A stretch of DNA of 34,908 bases from Tepidamorphus sp. (GTDB lineage Bacteria > Pseudomonadota > Alphaproteobacteria > Rhizobiales > Tepidamorphaceae). Positions within the stretch are counted from its first letter, which is position 1; each line of letters opens with the position of its first letter. Below the pieces are notes generated by a model. The model was not told the DNA's origin. It did no database searches and saw only the letters and a list, made by a program, of their open reading frames with translations. The DNA is taken from the NCBI GenBank assembly GCA_028280885.1, contig JANQKY010000104.1:1-34908 (forward strand), in the 5' to 3' direction. The translations under genes and the position numbers were made by a program. Positions 15,307 through 23,686 of this stretch are shown one piece after another.

Positions 15307-16769
15307 CGCCGCATCCGCTTGATCAGCGGCGTTGCCCAGACGATCAGCACCGCGACCGCCAGGATCGCGCCGACCGGCCGCTCGATGAAGACGAGCAGGT
15401 CGCCCTGTGATTTCAGCATCGAGGTGACGAAGTTGAATTCGAGCATGCCGCCGAGCACGATGCCGAGGATCGCCGGGGCGACGGGGATGCCGTTTTCCTC
15501 AAACAGCCAGCCGACCACGCCGAAAGCGAGCATGGTGACGACGCCGAAGGCGGTGTTGTTGATGGCGAAGCTGCCGACGATGCAGCAGGCGAGCACGACC
15601 GGCACGAAATAGGCCGCCGGCACGCGTAAAAGGTGGCGCGACATCCGGATCACCGCCCAGCCGAACGGGATCAGCAGCAGGTTGGCGAGCAGGAAGGCGA
15701 AGAAGATCGCGTAGACCAGCTCCGGCGTCTTGATGAAGATGATCGGGCCTGGTTCCAGCCCTTTCAGATAGAGCACGCCGATGACGATCGCGGTGATGCT
15801 GTCGCCGGGGATGCCGAAGACCAGGGTCGGCACCCAGGCCCCCGACAGGGCGCCGTTATTGGAGGCGCCGGCCTCGATGATGCCCTCGTCATGGCCCTTG
15901 CCGAAGGCCTCCGGCGTCTTCGAGCGGCGCTTGGCGACCGCGTAGGAGACCCAGGCGGCGATATCGGCGCCGGCGCCGGGCAGGGCGCCGATGACCGAGC
16001 CCGACAGCCCGCCGCGCAGGACGTTGTGCCAGCGGGCGATCAGCGTGCGGCCGAGGCCGGCAAAGACCGGGCCCATGCGCGGCGGCGTCTGGATTGGTGC
16101 CCTGGCGGTGATGTTGCGCAAGACCTCGGGGAAGGCGAACATGCCGATCATCGCCGGGATGAAGCTGACGCCGCCCATCAGCTCGACCGAGCCGAAGGTG
16201 TAGCGCGGCTGGCCGGCGACCTCGTCGATGCCGATCATCGCGACCCACAGGCCGAAGAGCAGCGACAACAGGCCTTTCAGCGGCGTGCCGGTCGAGATGA
16301 TCGCCGCGCAGCTAAGCCCCAACAGCGCCAGCCAGAAATATTCGACCGAGGAGAAATTGGTTGCGAAGCGCGCCAGCAGCGGGGCGGCCACCATCAGCAG
16401 GATGACGCCGATGATGCCGCCGATGCAGGCAGACGCCATCGACAGGCCGAGCGCGCGTTCGGGCCGTCCGGCCCGCGACATGGCGTTCGAATCCGCCACA
16501 TAGGCGGCCGAAGCCGGCGTGCCGGGAATCCGTAACAGCGCGCCGGGGATGTCGCCGGCAAAGATCGCCATCGCGGCAAGCGAGGCGATCGCGGCGATCG
16601 CCGGGACCGGCTCCATGAAGAAGGTGATCGGGATGAGCAGCGCGACGCCCATCACGGCGGTGAGGCCCGGAATGGCGCCGATGACGATGCCGAGCGCGCT
16701 TGCGACCAGGACGGTCACCAGGACGTCGGGCTGCAGCACCAGAACCAGGGCTTCGGCGAGCACGCTCAC
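15303..16769 (-). CDS. tctA: Tripartite tricarboxylate transporter large permease (TctA), second system
   Basis: A 488-residue membrane protein with about 11-12 helices. Diagnostic segments are GAIPGLTAVMGVALLIPITF near the N-terminus, IFAGDIPGALLRIPGTPASAAYV, and the internal repeat GALPGAGADIAAWVSYAVAKR. Start is GTG 16769 in a GTGA overlap with the TctB stop. It is the transport subunit for the TctC receptor at 17295-18260. The gene is divergent in sequence from the other TctA in this operon, so the two systems likely have different ligands. Confidence 0.94.
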   Translation of the reverse strand: MSVLAEALVLVLQPDVLVTVLVASALGIVIGAIPGLTAVMGVALLIPITFFMEPVPAIAAIASLAAMAIFAGDIPGALLRIPGTPASAAYVADSNAMSRAGRPERALGLSMASACIGGIIGVILLMVAAPLLARFATNFSSVEYFWLALLGLSCAAIISTGTPLKGLLSLLFGLWVAMIGIDEVAGQPRYTFGSVELMGGVSFIPAMIGMFAFPEVLRNITARAPIQTPPRMGPVFAGLGRTLIARWHNVLRGGLSGSVIGALPGAGADIAAWVSYAVAKRRSKTPEAFGKGHDEGIIEAGASNNGALSGAWVPTLVFGIPGDSITAIVIGVLYLKGLEPGPIIFIKTPELVYAIFFAFLLANLLLIPFGWAVIRMSRHLLRVPAAYFVPVVLACCIVGSFAINNTAFGVVTMLAFGVVGWLFEENGIPVAPAILGIVLGGMLEFNFVTSMLKSQGDLLVFIERPVGAILAVAVLIVWATPLIKRMRR

Positions 16770-17236
16770 GTTAAGAGCCCCTCGATCGGGCCGCGCGGCA
16801 GCGGCACGCGCAGCACCACGGCGAAGATGACGAAGAGCAGGCAGGACATGGCGATGCCGACGGCGAGAGCCCGGACCGCCCGCGCGCCGGCAACGACCGA
16901 CAGGGCGGCGATCATCAGGGCGGTCGTTGCGATGAAGCCGAGCATCGGGGCGATCACCACCCAGCCGACCACCGCCAGGACGACACAGAGCGACTGGATC
17001 GCGCCGCGGCCGTGCAGCACGTCTGACAGCGCGAACCAGGCACCGCGCCCGCCCGTCTGGATGCCCGCCCAGATCTGGGCAAGACCGGCCAGGATCATCG
17101 CGACCGCGAGGATGCGCGGAAAGAAGGCCGAGCCGAATTGCTGGCCCGGGATCTCCCGGAACCCGAAGGTGCCGGACATCACCGCAAGGCCTGCGAGGAT
17201 GGCGAGCACGCCGATCAGTCGGTCGTTCAGGCGCAT
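16766..17236 (-). CDS. tctB: Tripartite tricarboxylate transporter small permease (TctB), second system
   Basis: A 156-residue membrane protein with four predicted helices, the small subunit of the second Tct system. ATG 17236 (MRLNDRLIGVLAILAGL) gives the usual TctB N-terminus. GTG 17263 would add nine residues but would lie inside the loop of the hairpin at 17247-17280, so it is disfavoured; neither start has a strong ribosome binding site. The gene overlaps TctA by 4 bp. Confidence 0.85.
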   Translation of the reverse strand: MRLNDRLIGVLAILAGLAVMSGTFGFREIPGQQFGSAFFPRILAVAMILAGLAQIWAGIQTGGRGAWFALSDVLHGRGAIQSLCVVLAVVGWVVIAPMLGFIATTALMIAALSVVAGARAVRALAVGIAMSCLLFVIFAVVLRVPLPRGPIEGLLT

Positions 17237-17246
17237 GAGCGGGAAG

Positions 17247-17280
17247 GGGGTCGCCGGCGACACGCGGTGCCGGCGGCCCC
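17247..17280 (-). promoter_or_regulatory. Stem-loop between TctC and TctB (second system)
   Basis: On the plus strand GGGG-T-CGCCGGC (17247-17258) faces GCCGGCG-G-CCCC (17269-17280) across a 10-nt loop: a 12-position stem with one non-Watson-Crick position (C-A on the transcribed strand). It sits between the TctC stop and the TctB start and is not followed by a U-tract. Confidence 0.5.
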
Positions 17281-17294
17281 GTCTCCTGTGATTG

Positions 17295-18260
17295 CTACTT
17301 GGCGATGCCGAGATCGGTCAGCAGCGTGTTCGCCTGGCCGGAGAACTCGCCGGCAAAGGACGAGAAGGCCTCGGAGCCGTCGAACAGCGGCGTGATGCCG
17401 CGCTGGGCGAGTGCGTCCTGAACCGCGGCCGAGCCGTGCGCTTCCTTGGCGGCGGCCTCGATCTTCGCCTTCACGTCATCGGGCAGGCCCTTCGGCGCGC
17501 ACAGCGAGAACCAGTTGGTCAGCGACCAGTCGACGCCGCTCTCCTTGAGCGTCGGCACGTCCGGGAAGGCCGGCGAGCGCTCGTCGGACATGATCGCGAG
17601 GATCTTGACCTCGCCGGCATCGGCCAGCGCGCGCGCCTCGATCGGCGAGCCGGTGAACATGCTGATGCCGCCCGAGACGAGGTCCTGCAATGCCGGCGCG
17701 CCGCCCTTGGAGGGAATGAAGCGCACGGTGTCGGCCTTACCGCCGGCCGCCTTCATCATGCCGGCGACCGCCATGTGCCAGGGGCCGCCCAGGCCGGAAC
17801 CGGACGAGGTCAACTCGCCTTCCTTGGCCGCGGCGATCACATCGGAGACCGTCTCGTAGGGGCTGTCGGCGGCGACCGTGACGCCGGCCGGGATGATCGC
17901 CAGCCGCGAGATCAGGTCATAGGAGCCCGGCGTGATGTCGGCGATGCCGATCGTGTCGAAATAGGTGATCTCCGAGGTGCAGGCGCCGAGCGTGTAGCCG
18001 TCGGGCTGGCCCATGGTGATGGCCGAGTGGCCGACGACGCCGGAGCCGCCGGTGCGGTTGACGACGTTGATCGGCTGGCCCATCGCCTCCTCGAAGCCGA
18101 CCGCGAAGATGCGGATGATCGTGTCGGTGCCGCCGCCGGCGCCCCACGGCACGATGATGGTGACCGGACGGTCGGGATACTCGGCCTTGGCCGGCGCGAG
18201 TGCCGCAAGGGCTGCGATCGAGGCGACCGCGGCGAACAGGCCTTTTTTGACGAAGTGCAT
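17295..18260 (-). CDS. tctC: Tripartite tricarboxylate transporter solute receptor (TctC/Bug), second system
   Basis: A 321-residue periplasmic receptor of the Bug family. A signal peptide covers about residues 1-26 (hydrophobic core then APAKAEYPDRPVT). Family segments: PVTIIVPWGAGGGTDTIIR (first binding loop) and INVVNRTGGSGVVGHSAI; the second lobe carries YGLG-type glycine-rich SSGSGLGGPWHMAVAGM. ATG 18260 has GGAGGACTCCGA upstream. A 99-bp gap separates it from the upstream PdxA2 gene, the longest gap inside the operon, so a secondary promoter here is possible. Confidence 0.93.
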   Translation of the reverse strand: MHFVKKGLFAAVASIAALAALAPAKAEYPDRPVTIIVPWGAGGGTDTIIRIFAVGFEEAMGQPINVVNRTGGSGVVGHSAITMGQPDGYTLGACTSEITYFDTIGIADITPGSYDLISRLAIIPAGVTVAADSPYETVSDVIAAAKEGELTSSGSGLGGPWHMAVAGMMKAAGGKADTVRFIPSKGGAPALQDLVSGGISMFTGSPIEARALADAGEVKILAIMSDERSPAFPDVPTLKESGVDWSLTNWFSLCAPKGLPDDVKAKIEAAAKEAHGSAAVQDALAQRGITPLFDGSEAFSSFAGEFSGQANTLLTDLGIAK

Positions 18261-18301
18261 TCGGAGTCCTCCAGGTGTGCCGCGCGTTTTCCGAACCTGG
18301 T

Positions 18302-18333
18302 GGAGCGCGCCCGCGCGGCGATCGGCGCGCTCC
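18302..18333 (-). promoter_or_regulatory. Stem-loop between the PdxA2 and second TctC genes
   Basis: A perfect 10-bp inverted repeat, GGAGCGCGCC at 18302-18311 and GGCGCGCTCC at 18324-18333, has a 12-nt loop. A second pair, CCAGGT 18271-18276 and ACCTGG 18295-18300, follows toward TctC. No U-tract is visible on the transcribed strand. The structure may partially attenuate the operon or process its mRNA. Confidence 0.45.
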
Positions 18334-18359
18334 TTGTCTTGTCGGATCGAAGCTGTGCC

Positions 18360-19373
18360 TTAAGCGGCCGCCTCCTTCTCCCAGTGGGAGACCATCCGGC
18401 AGGCGATGTCGAAGGCGGCCCGCGTCGCGCCGAGATCGGCGACGCCGGTACCCGCGATGTCGAAGGCGGTGCCGTGCGCCGGTGTCGAGACCGGGATCGG
18501 CAGGCCGCCCTGGACGGTGACGCCACGGTCGAAGCCGAGCAGCTTCAGCGCGATCTGGCCCTGGTCGTGATACATCGTCACGACCGCGTCGATCTCCCCG
18601 GCGACCGCCTTCAGGAACACCGTGTCGGAGGGCCAGGGGCCGCTGATCGCCATCTGCGTCTTCGCCAGCTTTTCAACGGCGGGGGTGAGGAGGTCGATCT
18701 CCTCGGTGCCGAACTTGCCGTTATCGCCGGCATGCGGATTGAGCGCGGCAACCGCGATCCGCGGCCGCTCGACGCCGGAGCGCCGCAGCGTTCGGTCGAT
18801 CAGGTGGACGGCTTCGAGGATCCGCTCCTCGCTAAGCGTGTCGGCGACGTCGCGCAGCGGAATGTGGCTGGTCACCCGGCTCGTCCACATGGCGTCGAGC
18901 ACGTTGAGCTCGGAAACATAGCCGGTGACGCCGAGCTTCTCGGCCATGTAGTGCAGCTCGTCCTCGTGGCCGAGACCGGCCAGGTGCATCGACGCCTTGT
19001 TGAAGGGGCCGAAGACGATGGCGTCGATCACGCCGGCCTGGGCGAACGCCAGCGCCTGGTCGAGCGTCCTGAGCACCGACGCGCCGCCGGCCTCGGTCAC
19101 CTCTCCGACCCGCACGGCGTCCGGTGCGATCGTCTCCATGGCGTGGAGGGCGAAGGGGGCGGTATCTGTCCAGGTCCCGGCGCCCGCGTCGACCGGATGC
19201 ATCTCGAGCGACAGGTCGGCGACGTTTTGTCCGGCCTCGAAGACATGGGCATCGCCGATCAGCAGGATATCGGCGCTGTCTTTAACGCCGTCGGCGGTAA
19301 GCAGTTTCGCGATCAGCTCGGGGCCGATGCCGCTCGGATCGCCTGGAATGATGCCAATTCTGGGTCGGGTCAT
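18360..19373 (-). CDS. pdxA2: PdxA2-type NAD-dependent hydroxythreonine-phosphate-dehydrogenase-like protein
   Basis: A 337-residue member of the PdxA family. Metal ligands are H170 (SHIPLRD), H214 (NPHAGDNG) and H269 (MYHDQG), and the GDPSGIGPEL N-terminal motif is intact, so it should be active as an oxidative, decarboxylating dehydrogenase. PdxA2 paralogues are known from four-carbon acid-sugar pathways (D-threonate, D-erythronate) next to a DUF1537 kinase; that kinase is absent here, leaving the substrate open. TphB, a cis-diol dehydrogenase of terephthalate breakdown, is another family member, but no dioxygenase of that kind is nearby. ATG 19373 overlaps the GntR stop by 4 bp; the longer frame upstream only reads through GntR. 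Confidence 0.88.
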   Translation of the reverse strand: MTRPRIGIIPGDPSGIGPELIAKLLTADGVKDSADILLIGDAHVFEAGQNVADLSLEMHPVDAGAGTWTDTAPFALHAMETIAPDAVRVGEVTEAGGASVLRTLDQALAFAQAGVIDAIVFGPFNKASMHLAGLGHEDELHYMAEKLGVTGYVSELNVLDAMWTSRVTSHIPLRDVADTLSEERILEAVHLIDRTLRRSGVERPRIAVAALNPHAGDNGKFGTEEIDLLTPAVEKLAKTQMAISGPWPSDTVFLKAVAGEIDAVVTMYHDQGQIALKLLGFDRGVTVQGGLPIPVSTPAHGTAFDIAGTGVADLGATRAAFDIACRMVSHWEKEAAA

Positions 19374-20098
19374 GATGAGCCTGCCTTGTCGCCGGTGCCG
19401 GCGTCGGTGGATTGCGAGCGGACGCGGGCGATGTTGTCGATCGTGCTGCGCAGGTGGTCGCGCAGTGCCGCGGAGGTTTCTGCCGCGTCCCGCGCCGCAA
19501 GTGCCGCGGCGATGCGGCGATGTTCGGTATTGGTGTTGGCGCGCCGGTCCTGCTGGCGCGAGGACAGGAAGCGGGCGCGCCACAGGCGGGCGTTGTATTG
19601 CCCGTGCGTCTTGATCAGCGGCGCGTTGTGGGCGGCCGCGACGATCGCGCGGTGGAACGCCATGTCGCGCTCGAAGAACGCCATTTCGGGAAACGCGCCG
19701 CCGCGCATCTCTTCTTCGATGGCGCAGATCGCGGCGATTTCCTCATCGCTCGCCTCCTTGCAGGCGATCTCGCCGGCAAGCCCTTCGAGGCCGCCGAGCA
19801 CCGTGATGTGCTGGCGCAGTTCCTCGACCGACGGGTCGGCGACGCTCGGGCGGCGGGTCGCGGAGTATTCGATCAGCCCCTCCGCCTCGAGGATGCGCAG
19901 CGCGTCCTTCAGCGGCGTCCGGCTGATGCCCAGCGCTTCGGACAATTCCCGTTCCGGCACCGGGCGGCCCGGCGGCAGCTTTTCCTCAAGGATCAGCTCG
20001 CGCAGGCGGTCGGCCGCCTCCTCGCTGAGGCTGCGGCGCGGCGCGATCGACAGTTCGTCGCCGAACTGGTCCTTGATGTTGGCCGTCAGCTTGACCAT
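19370..20098 (-). CDS. GntR-family regulator, FadR/FCD subgroup
   Basis: A 242-residue regulator. The winged helix covers about residues 20-85 (RLRELILEEKLPPGRPVPERELSEALGISRTPLKDALRILEAEGLI, described by its key parts). The C-terminal FCD domain has the usual metal-binding set D145, H149 (FERDMAFHR), H193 (TEHRRI) and H215 (LRDHL), implying a carboxylate ligand bound through a metal. It overlaps the upstream lyase gene by 13 bp and PdxA2 by 4 bp, so it is made as part of the operon it probably controls. The 18-bp palindrome at 25351-25368 upstream of the first operon gene fits FCD-type operators. Confidence 0.92.
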   Translation of the reverse strand: MVKLTANIKDQFGDELSIAPRRSLSEEAADRLRELILEEKLPPGRPVPERELSEALGISRTPLKDALRILEAEGLIEYSATRRPSVADPSVEELRQHITVLGGLEGLAGEIACKEASDEEIAAICAIEEEMRGGAFPEMAFFERDMAFHRAIVAAAHNAPLIKTHGQYNARLWRARFLSSRQQDRRANTNTEHRRIAAALAARDAAETSAALRDHLRSTIDNIARVRSQSTDAGTGDKAGSS

Positions 20099-20997
20099 GA
20101 CAGCACAACCGGATCGAGGGGACGGATCAGGTCGATCAGTTCGGCGCGGGTGTCGGGATGAAGCGGCGGGATCGGATGCCGGCAGAACTCCGAGGCGATG
20201 ACGCCGCCTTCGGCCATTGCTGCCTTGGCGGCGCGGAAGCCGCACTGGCGGTTTTCGTGATTGATCGCCGGCAGCACGCGGGCATAGGCGGCCTTGGCGC
20301 CGTCGCGATCGCCGGACGAGAATGCCTCCAGCACCGGCTTGATCTGATCGGGGATCAGCGCCGAGGTCATCGTGCCGGTCGCGCCGGCGTCGAGATCGGC
20401 CATCAGCGTGATGCCCTCCTCACCGTCGAAGGGGCCCTCGATCGCCGCGCCGCCTTCGGCGATCAGGGCGCGCAGCTTGGCTGCGGCCTGGGCGCACTCG
20501 ATCTTGAACAGCTTGACCATCTCGATCTCGCGGGCCATGCGCACCAGCAGCGGCACGGTGAGCTCGACGCCCGACAGCGGCGCGTCCTGGACCATGATCG
20601 GCAGGCCGACCTCGCCGACGCGGGCGAACTGCTCGAAGGTCTGCTCAGGCGAACCCTTCATCAGCGCGCCGTGATAGGGCGGCATCATCATCACCATCGC
20701 CGCGCCGAGCGATTTGGCGTAGCGGGCGCGCTCCACGACGATCGGCGTGGCGAAGTGGCTGATCGTCACGATCACCGGGACGCGGCCGGCGACATGCTCG
20801 ATCGACAGTCTCGCCAGCACCTCGCGCTCGGCATCGGAAATCAGAAACTGCTCGGAATAGTTGGCCAGGATGCAGATGCCGTCGACGCCCTGGTCGATCA
20901 TGCAGTCGAGCACGCGGCGCATGCCGTCTTCGTCGACGCGCCCGTCCTCGTGGAACGGCGTCGGCGCGACGGGCCAGATACCGGCATAGCGGGTCAT
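20086..20997 (-). CDS. DapA-superfamily lyase, L-2-keto-3-deoxyarabonate-dehydratase-like
   Basis: A 303-residue TIM-barrel class I lyase. The Schiff-base lysine is K162 or K165 (EMVKLFKIE). The sequence closely follows my recollection of Azospirillum L-2-keto-3-deoxyarabonate dehydratase: GICILANYSEQFLISDAER, HVAGRVPVIVTISHF, GAAMVMMMPPYHGA and IMVQDAPLSG all correspond, and the canonical YNxP tyrosine of true DapA is missing here, as it is there. That enzyme turns L-2-keto-3-deoxypentonate into 2-oxoglutarate semialdehyde. It follows the enolase-superfamily dehydratase with a 4-bp overlap, which would make the keto-deoxy acid. GGAG lies 8 nt before ATG 20997. Lysine biosynthesis can be excluded on motif and context. 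Confidence 0.82.
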   Translation of the reverse strand: MTRYAGIWPVAPTPFHEDGRVDEDGMRRVLDCMIDQGVDGICILANYSEQFLISDAEREVLARLSIEHVAGRVPVIVTISHFATPIVVERARYAKSLGAAMVMMMPPYHGALMKGSPEQTFEQFARVGEVGLPIMVQDAPLSGVELTVPLLVRMAREIEMVKLFKIECAQAAAKLRALIAEGGAAIEGPFDGEEGITLMADLDAGATGTMTSALIPDQIKPVLEAFSSGDRDGAKAAYARVLPAINHENRQCGFRAAKAAMAEGGVIASEFCRHPIPPLHPDTRAELIDLIRPLDPVVLSWSS

Positions 20998-22169
20998 TCG
21001 ATAATCTCCATCTTGTCGAGATGCTTGTCCGAGATGCGGATGCCGAGGCCGGGTGTGTCGTCGTCAAGCTGCAGGAAGCCGTCGACCGCCTCGGCGTCGC
21101 CCTCGAAGATGTAATAGAACAGCTCGTTGCCGACCTCGACGTCGAAGACCGGGAAATACTCGCTGATCGGGCAATTCACGTTGGCCATCGTCAGGTGGTA
21201 GTTGTGCATCTGGCCGGCATGGGGAATGACCGGCACCTGGAAGGCCTCGGCGACGGCGTTGATCTTCTGGGCCGCCGTGATGCCGCCGACGCGGTTGGTG
21301 TCGTATTGCAGGACGGAGACCGCCTTGGCGCGCAACAGGTCGGCGCAGCCGATCAGCGAGAATTCATGCTCGCCGCCGGAGATCGGCACGATGTTCATGG
21401 CGTTCAGTTCGGCATAGCCGTTGACGTCGTCGGCGATCACCGGCTCCTCGAGCCAGCGCGGCTCGTATTTGGCGAGCTTGGGCAGCATCCGCTTGGCGTA
21501 GTCGAGGGTCCAGCCCATGTAGCATTCGAGCATCAGATCGTTGTCGTAGCCGATCACCTCGCGCACCGCCTCGACGCGTTTGAGGTTCTCGCGCATGCCC
21601 GGCATGCCGTCCTTGGGGCCGTAGCCGAAGCGCGACTTGTAGGCGGTGTAGCCGTTCTTCATCGCCTCCTCGGCTTCGCGCTGCATCTCCTCGATGGAGC
21701 CGGCATAGAGCTTGGAGTAGTAGACCGGGATCTTCTCCTTGGTGCGGCCGCCGAGCAGCTTGAAGACCGGCTTGCCGGCGAGCTTGCCCATCAGGTCCCA
21801 GATGGCGATGTCGATCGCCGAGATCGCCGTCATGCCGATGCCCTTGCGGCCCCAGGCATGGGTGCGGCGATACATCTTTTCCCAGATATAGGCGTAGTCG
21901 AACGGGTCCTCGCCGATGGCAAGCGGGGCGTACCAGTCGTCGATTGCCTTCTTGACGACGCTCGGCGCGAGCGCGGCGTTGCCGATGCCGATCGTGCCGT
22001 CCTCGGCCTCGACCTCGCAGGTCAGCCACTGGTGGAACCGGAACGAGGCCATCGCGTCGCCCTTCATCCACAGCGCGTCGGAGGCGTTGGTGCAGAAATT
22101 GCCCGACGGCGGGACGGTCGGTCCGGTCCAGTTCCAGACGCGGGTGCGGACGGACTTGATCCGGTTCAT
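20994..22169 (-). CDS. Mandelate-racemase/enolase-superfamily sugar-acid dehydratase, L-rhamnonate-dehydratase-like
   Basis: A 391-residue enolase-superfamily enzyme of the rhamnonate dehydratase subgroup. Comparison with RhmD: FGYGPKDG (THWGPHDG in RhmD), LMLECYMGW (LMLDCWMSQ), WLEEPV, SGGEHEF, QYDTNRVGG and PHAGQMHNYH. Inferred metal ligands are E215, E241 and E267; the catalytic dyad is D290 and H317. E215 replaces the aspartate usual at the first metal ligand. The reaction should be syn- or anti-dehydration of an aldonate to a 2-keto-3-deoxy acid. RhmD-group enzymes are known to accept L-lyxonate, and the next gene resembles a dehydratase for the matching C5 product. AGGAGAATAAG precedes ATG 22169; the TctA stop is 1 bp upstream. 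Confidence 0.88.
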   Translation of the reverse strand: MNRIKSVRTRVWNWTGPTVPPSGNFCTNASDALWMKGDAMASFRFHQWLTCEVEAEDGTIGIGNAALAPSVVKKAIDDWYAPLAIGEDPFDYAYIWEKMYRRTHAWGRKGIGMTAISAIDIAIWDLMGKLAGKPVFKLLGGRTKEKIPVYYSKLYAGSIEEMQREAEEAMKNGYTAYKSRFGYGPKDGMPGMRENLKRVEAVREVIGYDNDLMLECYMGWTLDYAKRMLPKLAKYEPRWLEEPVIADDVNGYAELNAMNIVPISGGEHEFSLIGCADLLRAKAVSVLQYDTNRVGGITAAQKINAVAEAFQVPVIPHAGQMHNYHLTMANVNCPISEYFPVFDVEVGNELFYYIFEGDAEAVDGFLQLDDDTPGLGIRISDKHLDKMEIIE

Positions 22170-22170
22170 C

Positions 22171-23670
22171 TTATTCTCCTGTAGACTGTACGGGTGCGCG
22201 CTGGGCGAAGACCCGGCCCCAGATCAGCGGGCCGAACAGGGCGAGCGCGGTCAGAACGAAAAAGAAAAGGGCGAGCGGCCGGGTGAACATCAGCCACCAG
22301 CGCTCATCAAGCATCACCATGCTCTGGCCGAGACGGGTCTCCAGCATGCCGCCGAGGATCAGGCCTATGGCCAGCGGCACCACCGAGAAGCCGTAGCGGC
22401 GCATCAGGTAGCCGATGATGCCGGCGCCGATGGCAATCCAGACATCGAGCATCGACTGTTCGAGCGCATAGGCGCCGACGATCGAGAAGGTGAAGACGAC
22501 CGGCCACAGGATCGTCACCGGCACCAGGGTTACCCGGGCAAACAGCCGGGCGCCGAACAGGCCGATGAAGAAGAACATCAGGTTGACCAGCAGCATCGCC
22601 CAGAAGATGGCGAAGGCGAAGGTCGACTGTTCGGTGAACATGGTCGGGCCGGGCCGGATGCCGTGCACCATCAGGCCGGCGAGGATCACCGCTGCCGTCG
22701 GGCTGCCGGGAATGCCGAGCGCCAGGGTCGGCACCATGGCGCCGCCGGTGGCGGAATTGTTGGCGGCCTCGGAGCCGGCGATGCCCTCCAGCGAGCCCTT
22801 GCCGAACTCCTCCGGCGTCTTCGACCAGCGCCGCGCCTCGTTGTAGCCGATCATCGAGGCGACGGTGGCGCCCTCGGCCGGCAGGATGCCGATGAAGGTG
22901 CCGATGCCGGAAGACCGCAGGATCGCTTTCCAGGTCTTGCGGTAATCGGCGCGCGAGGGCAGGCGGATCGCCTTCATGGTGATCCGCTCGCGTTTGACGT
23001 TCAGGTTCGAGGCCTGCACCAGCAGTTCGGAAATCCCGAACACGCCGATCATGACCGGCACGAAACCAATGCCTTCCGACAATTCGTTGAAGCCGAAGGT
23101 GAAGCGCTCGACGGTCGTGAGAAGATCGATGCCGACGGTGGCAAGCAGCACGCCGAAGGCGCCGGCCACGATGTTCTTGACCGGCGATCCGTCGCCGATG
23201 GTCGCCAGCATCGACAGGCCGAACAGGGTCAGCGCGAAATATTCCGGCGGCGCGAAATTATAGGCCGCGCGCGCCAGCAGTGGGGCTGCCGCCATCAGGC
23301 AGACGATGCTGACCACGCCGCCGATCGTCGAGGAAACCGCCGCCATGCCGAGCGCGCGTCCGGCCTCGCCGCGCTGGGCGAGCGGATAGCCGTCGAGGCA
23401 GGTCGTCGCAGACGCCGAGGTGCCCGGCGTGTTGATCAGGATCGCGGTGATCGCGCCGGCGAAAGTCGCCGCGCAATAGATGGTGATCAGGATGGCGATC
23501 GCCGGGATCGGCTCCATCGTGATCGTGAAGGGCAGGAGCAGCGCCACGCCGGTGGTGGCGTTGAGGCCGGGCAGGGCGCCGACGAGGACACCGCCGAGCG
23601 TCGCCGCGAAGATCAGCAGCAGCAGCTCGGGATCGGCAAGCGCGACAAGGCCGGAAAGCAGGGCGTCCAT
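22171..23670 (-). CDS. tctA: Tripartite tricarboxylate transporter large permease (TctA), first system
   Basis: A 499-residue membrane protein with about 11-12 helices. Diagnostic segments: GALPGLNATTGVALLLPFTI, FAGAITAILINTPGTSASATTCLDGYP, GILPAEGATVASMIGYNEARR and LALGIPGSPTAAVILAGLMVHG. ATG 23670 is preferred; an in-frame TTG at 23679 closer to AGGGGG would add three residues. It ends 1 bp before the dehydratase gene, which ties the transporter to sugar-acid breakdown. Confidence 0.94.
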   Translation of the reverse strand: MDALLSGLVALADPELLLLIFAATLGGVLVGALPGLNATTGVALLLPFTITMEPIPAIAILITIYCAATFAGAITAILINTPGTSASATTCLDGYPLAQRGEAGRALGMAAVSSTIGGVVSIVCLMAAAPLLARAAYNFAPPEYFALTLFGLSMLATIGDGSPVKNIVAGAFGVLLATVGIDLLTTVERFTFGFNELSEGIGFVPVMIGVFGISELLVQASNLNVKRERITMKAIRLPSRADYRKTWKAILRSSGIGTFIGILPAEGATVASMIGYNEARRWSKTPEEFGKGSLEGIAGSEAANNSATGGAMVPTLALGIPGSPTAAVILAGLMVHGIRPGPTMFTEQSTFAFAIFWAMLLVNLMFFFIGLFGARLFARVTLVPVTILWPVVFTFSIVGAYALEQSMLDVWIAIGAGIIGYLMRRYGFSVVPLAIGLILGGMLETRLGQSMVMLDERWWLMFTRPLALFFFVLTALALFGPLIWGRVFAQRAPVQSTGE

Positions 23671-23686
23671 CGTCTTCAAGAGCCCC

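Noticed and set aside
18360..19373. PdxA of vitamin B6 biosynthesis
   Set aside because: The PdxA2-like sequence and the catabolic operon under a GntR regulator make a housekeeping role unlikely; a genuine pdxA usually lies beside ksgA or surA.
17292..20201. A 969-codon open frame on the plus strand
   Set aside because: It runs antisense to the TctC, PdxA2, GntR and part of the lyase genes, all of which have clear family motifs. Its translation is Arg/Gly/Ala-rich without domains, as expected for the complement of GC-rich coding DNA.
20086..20997. Dihydrodipicolinate synthase of lysine biosynthesis (DapA)
   Set aside because: The YNxP tyrosine motif is replaced by VQDAP, and the gene is embedded in a sugar-acid operon; it is closer to L-2-keto-3-deoxyarabonate dehydratase.
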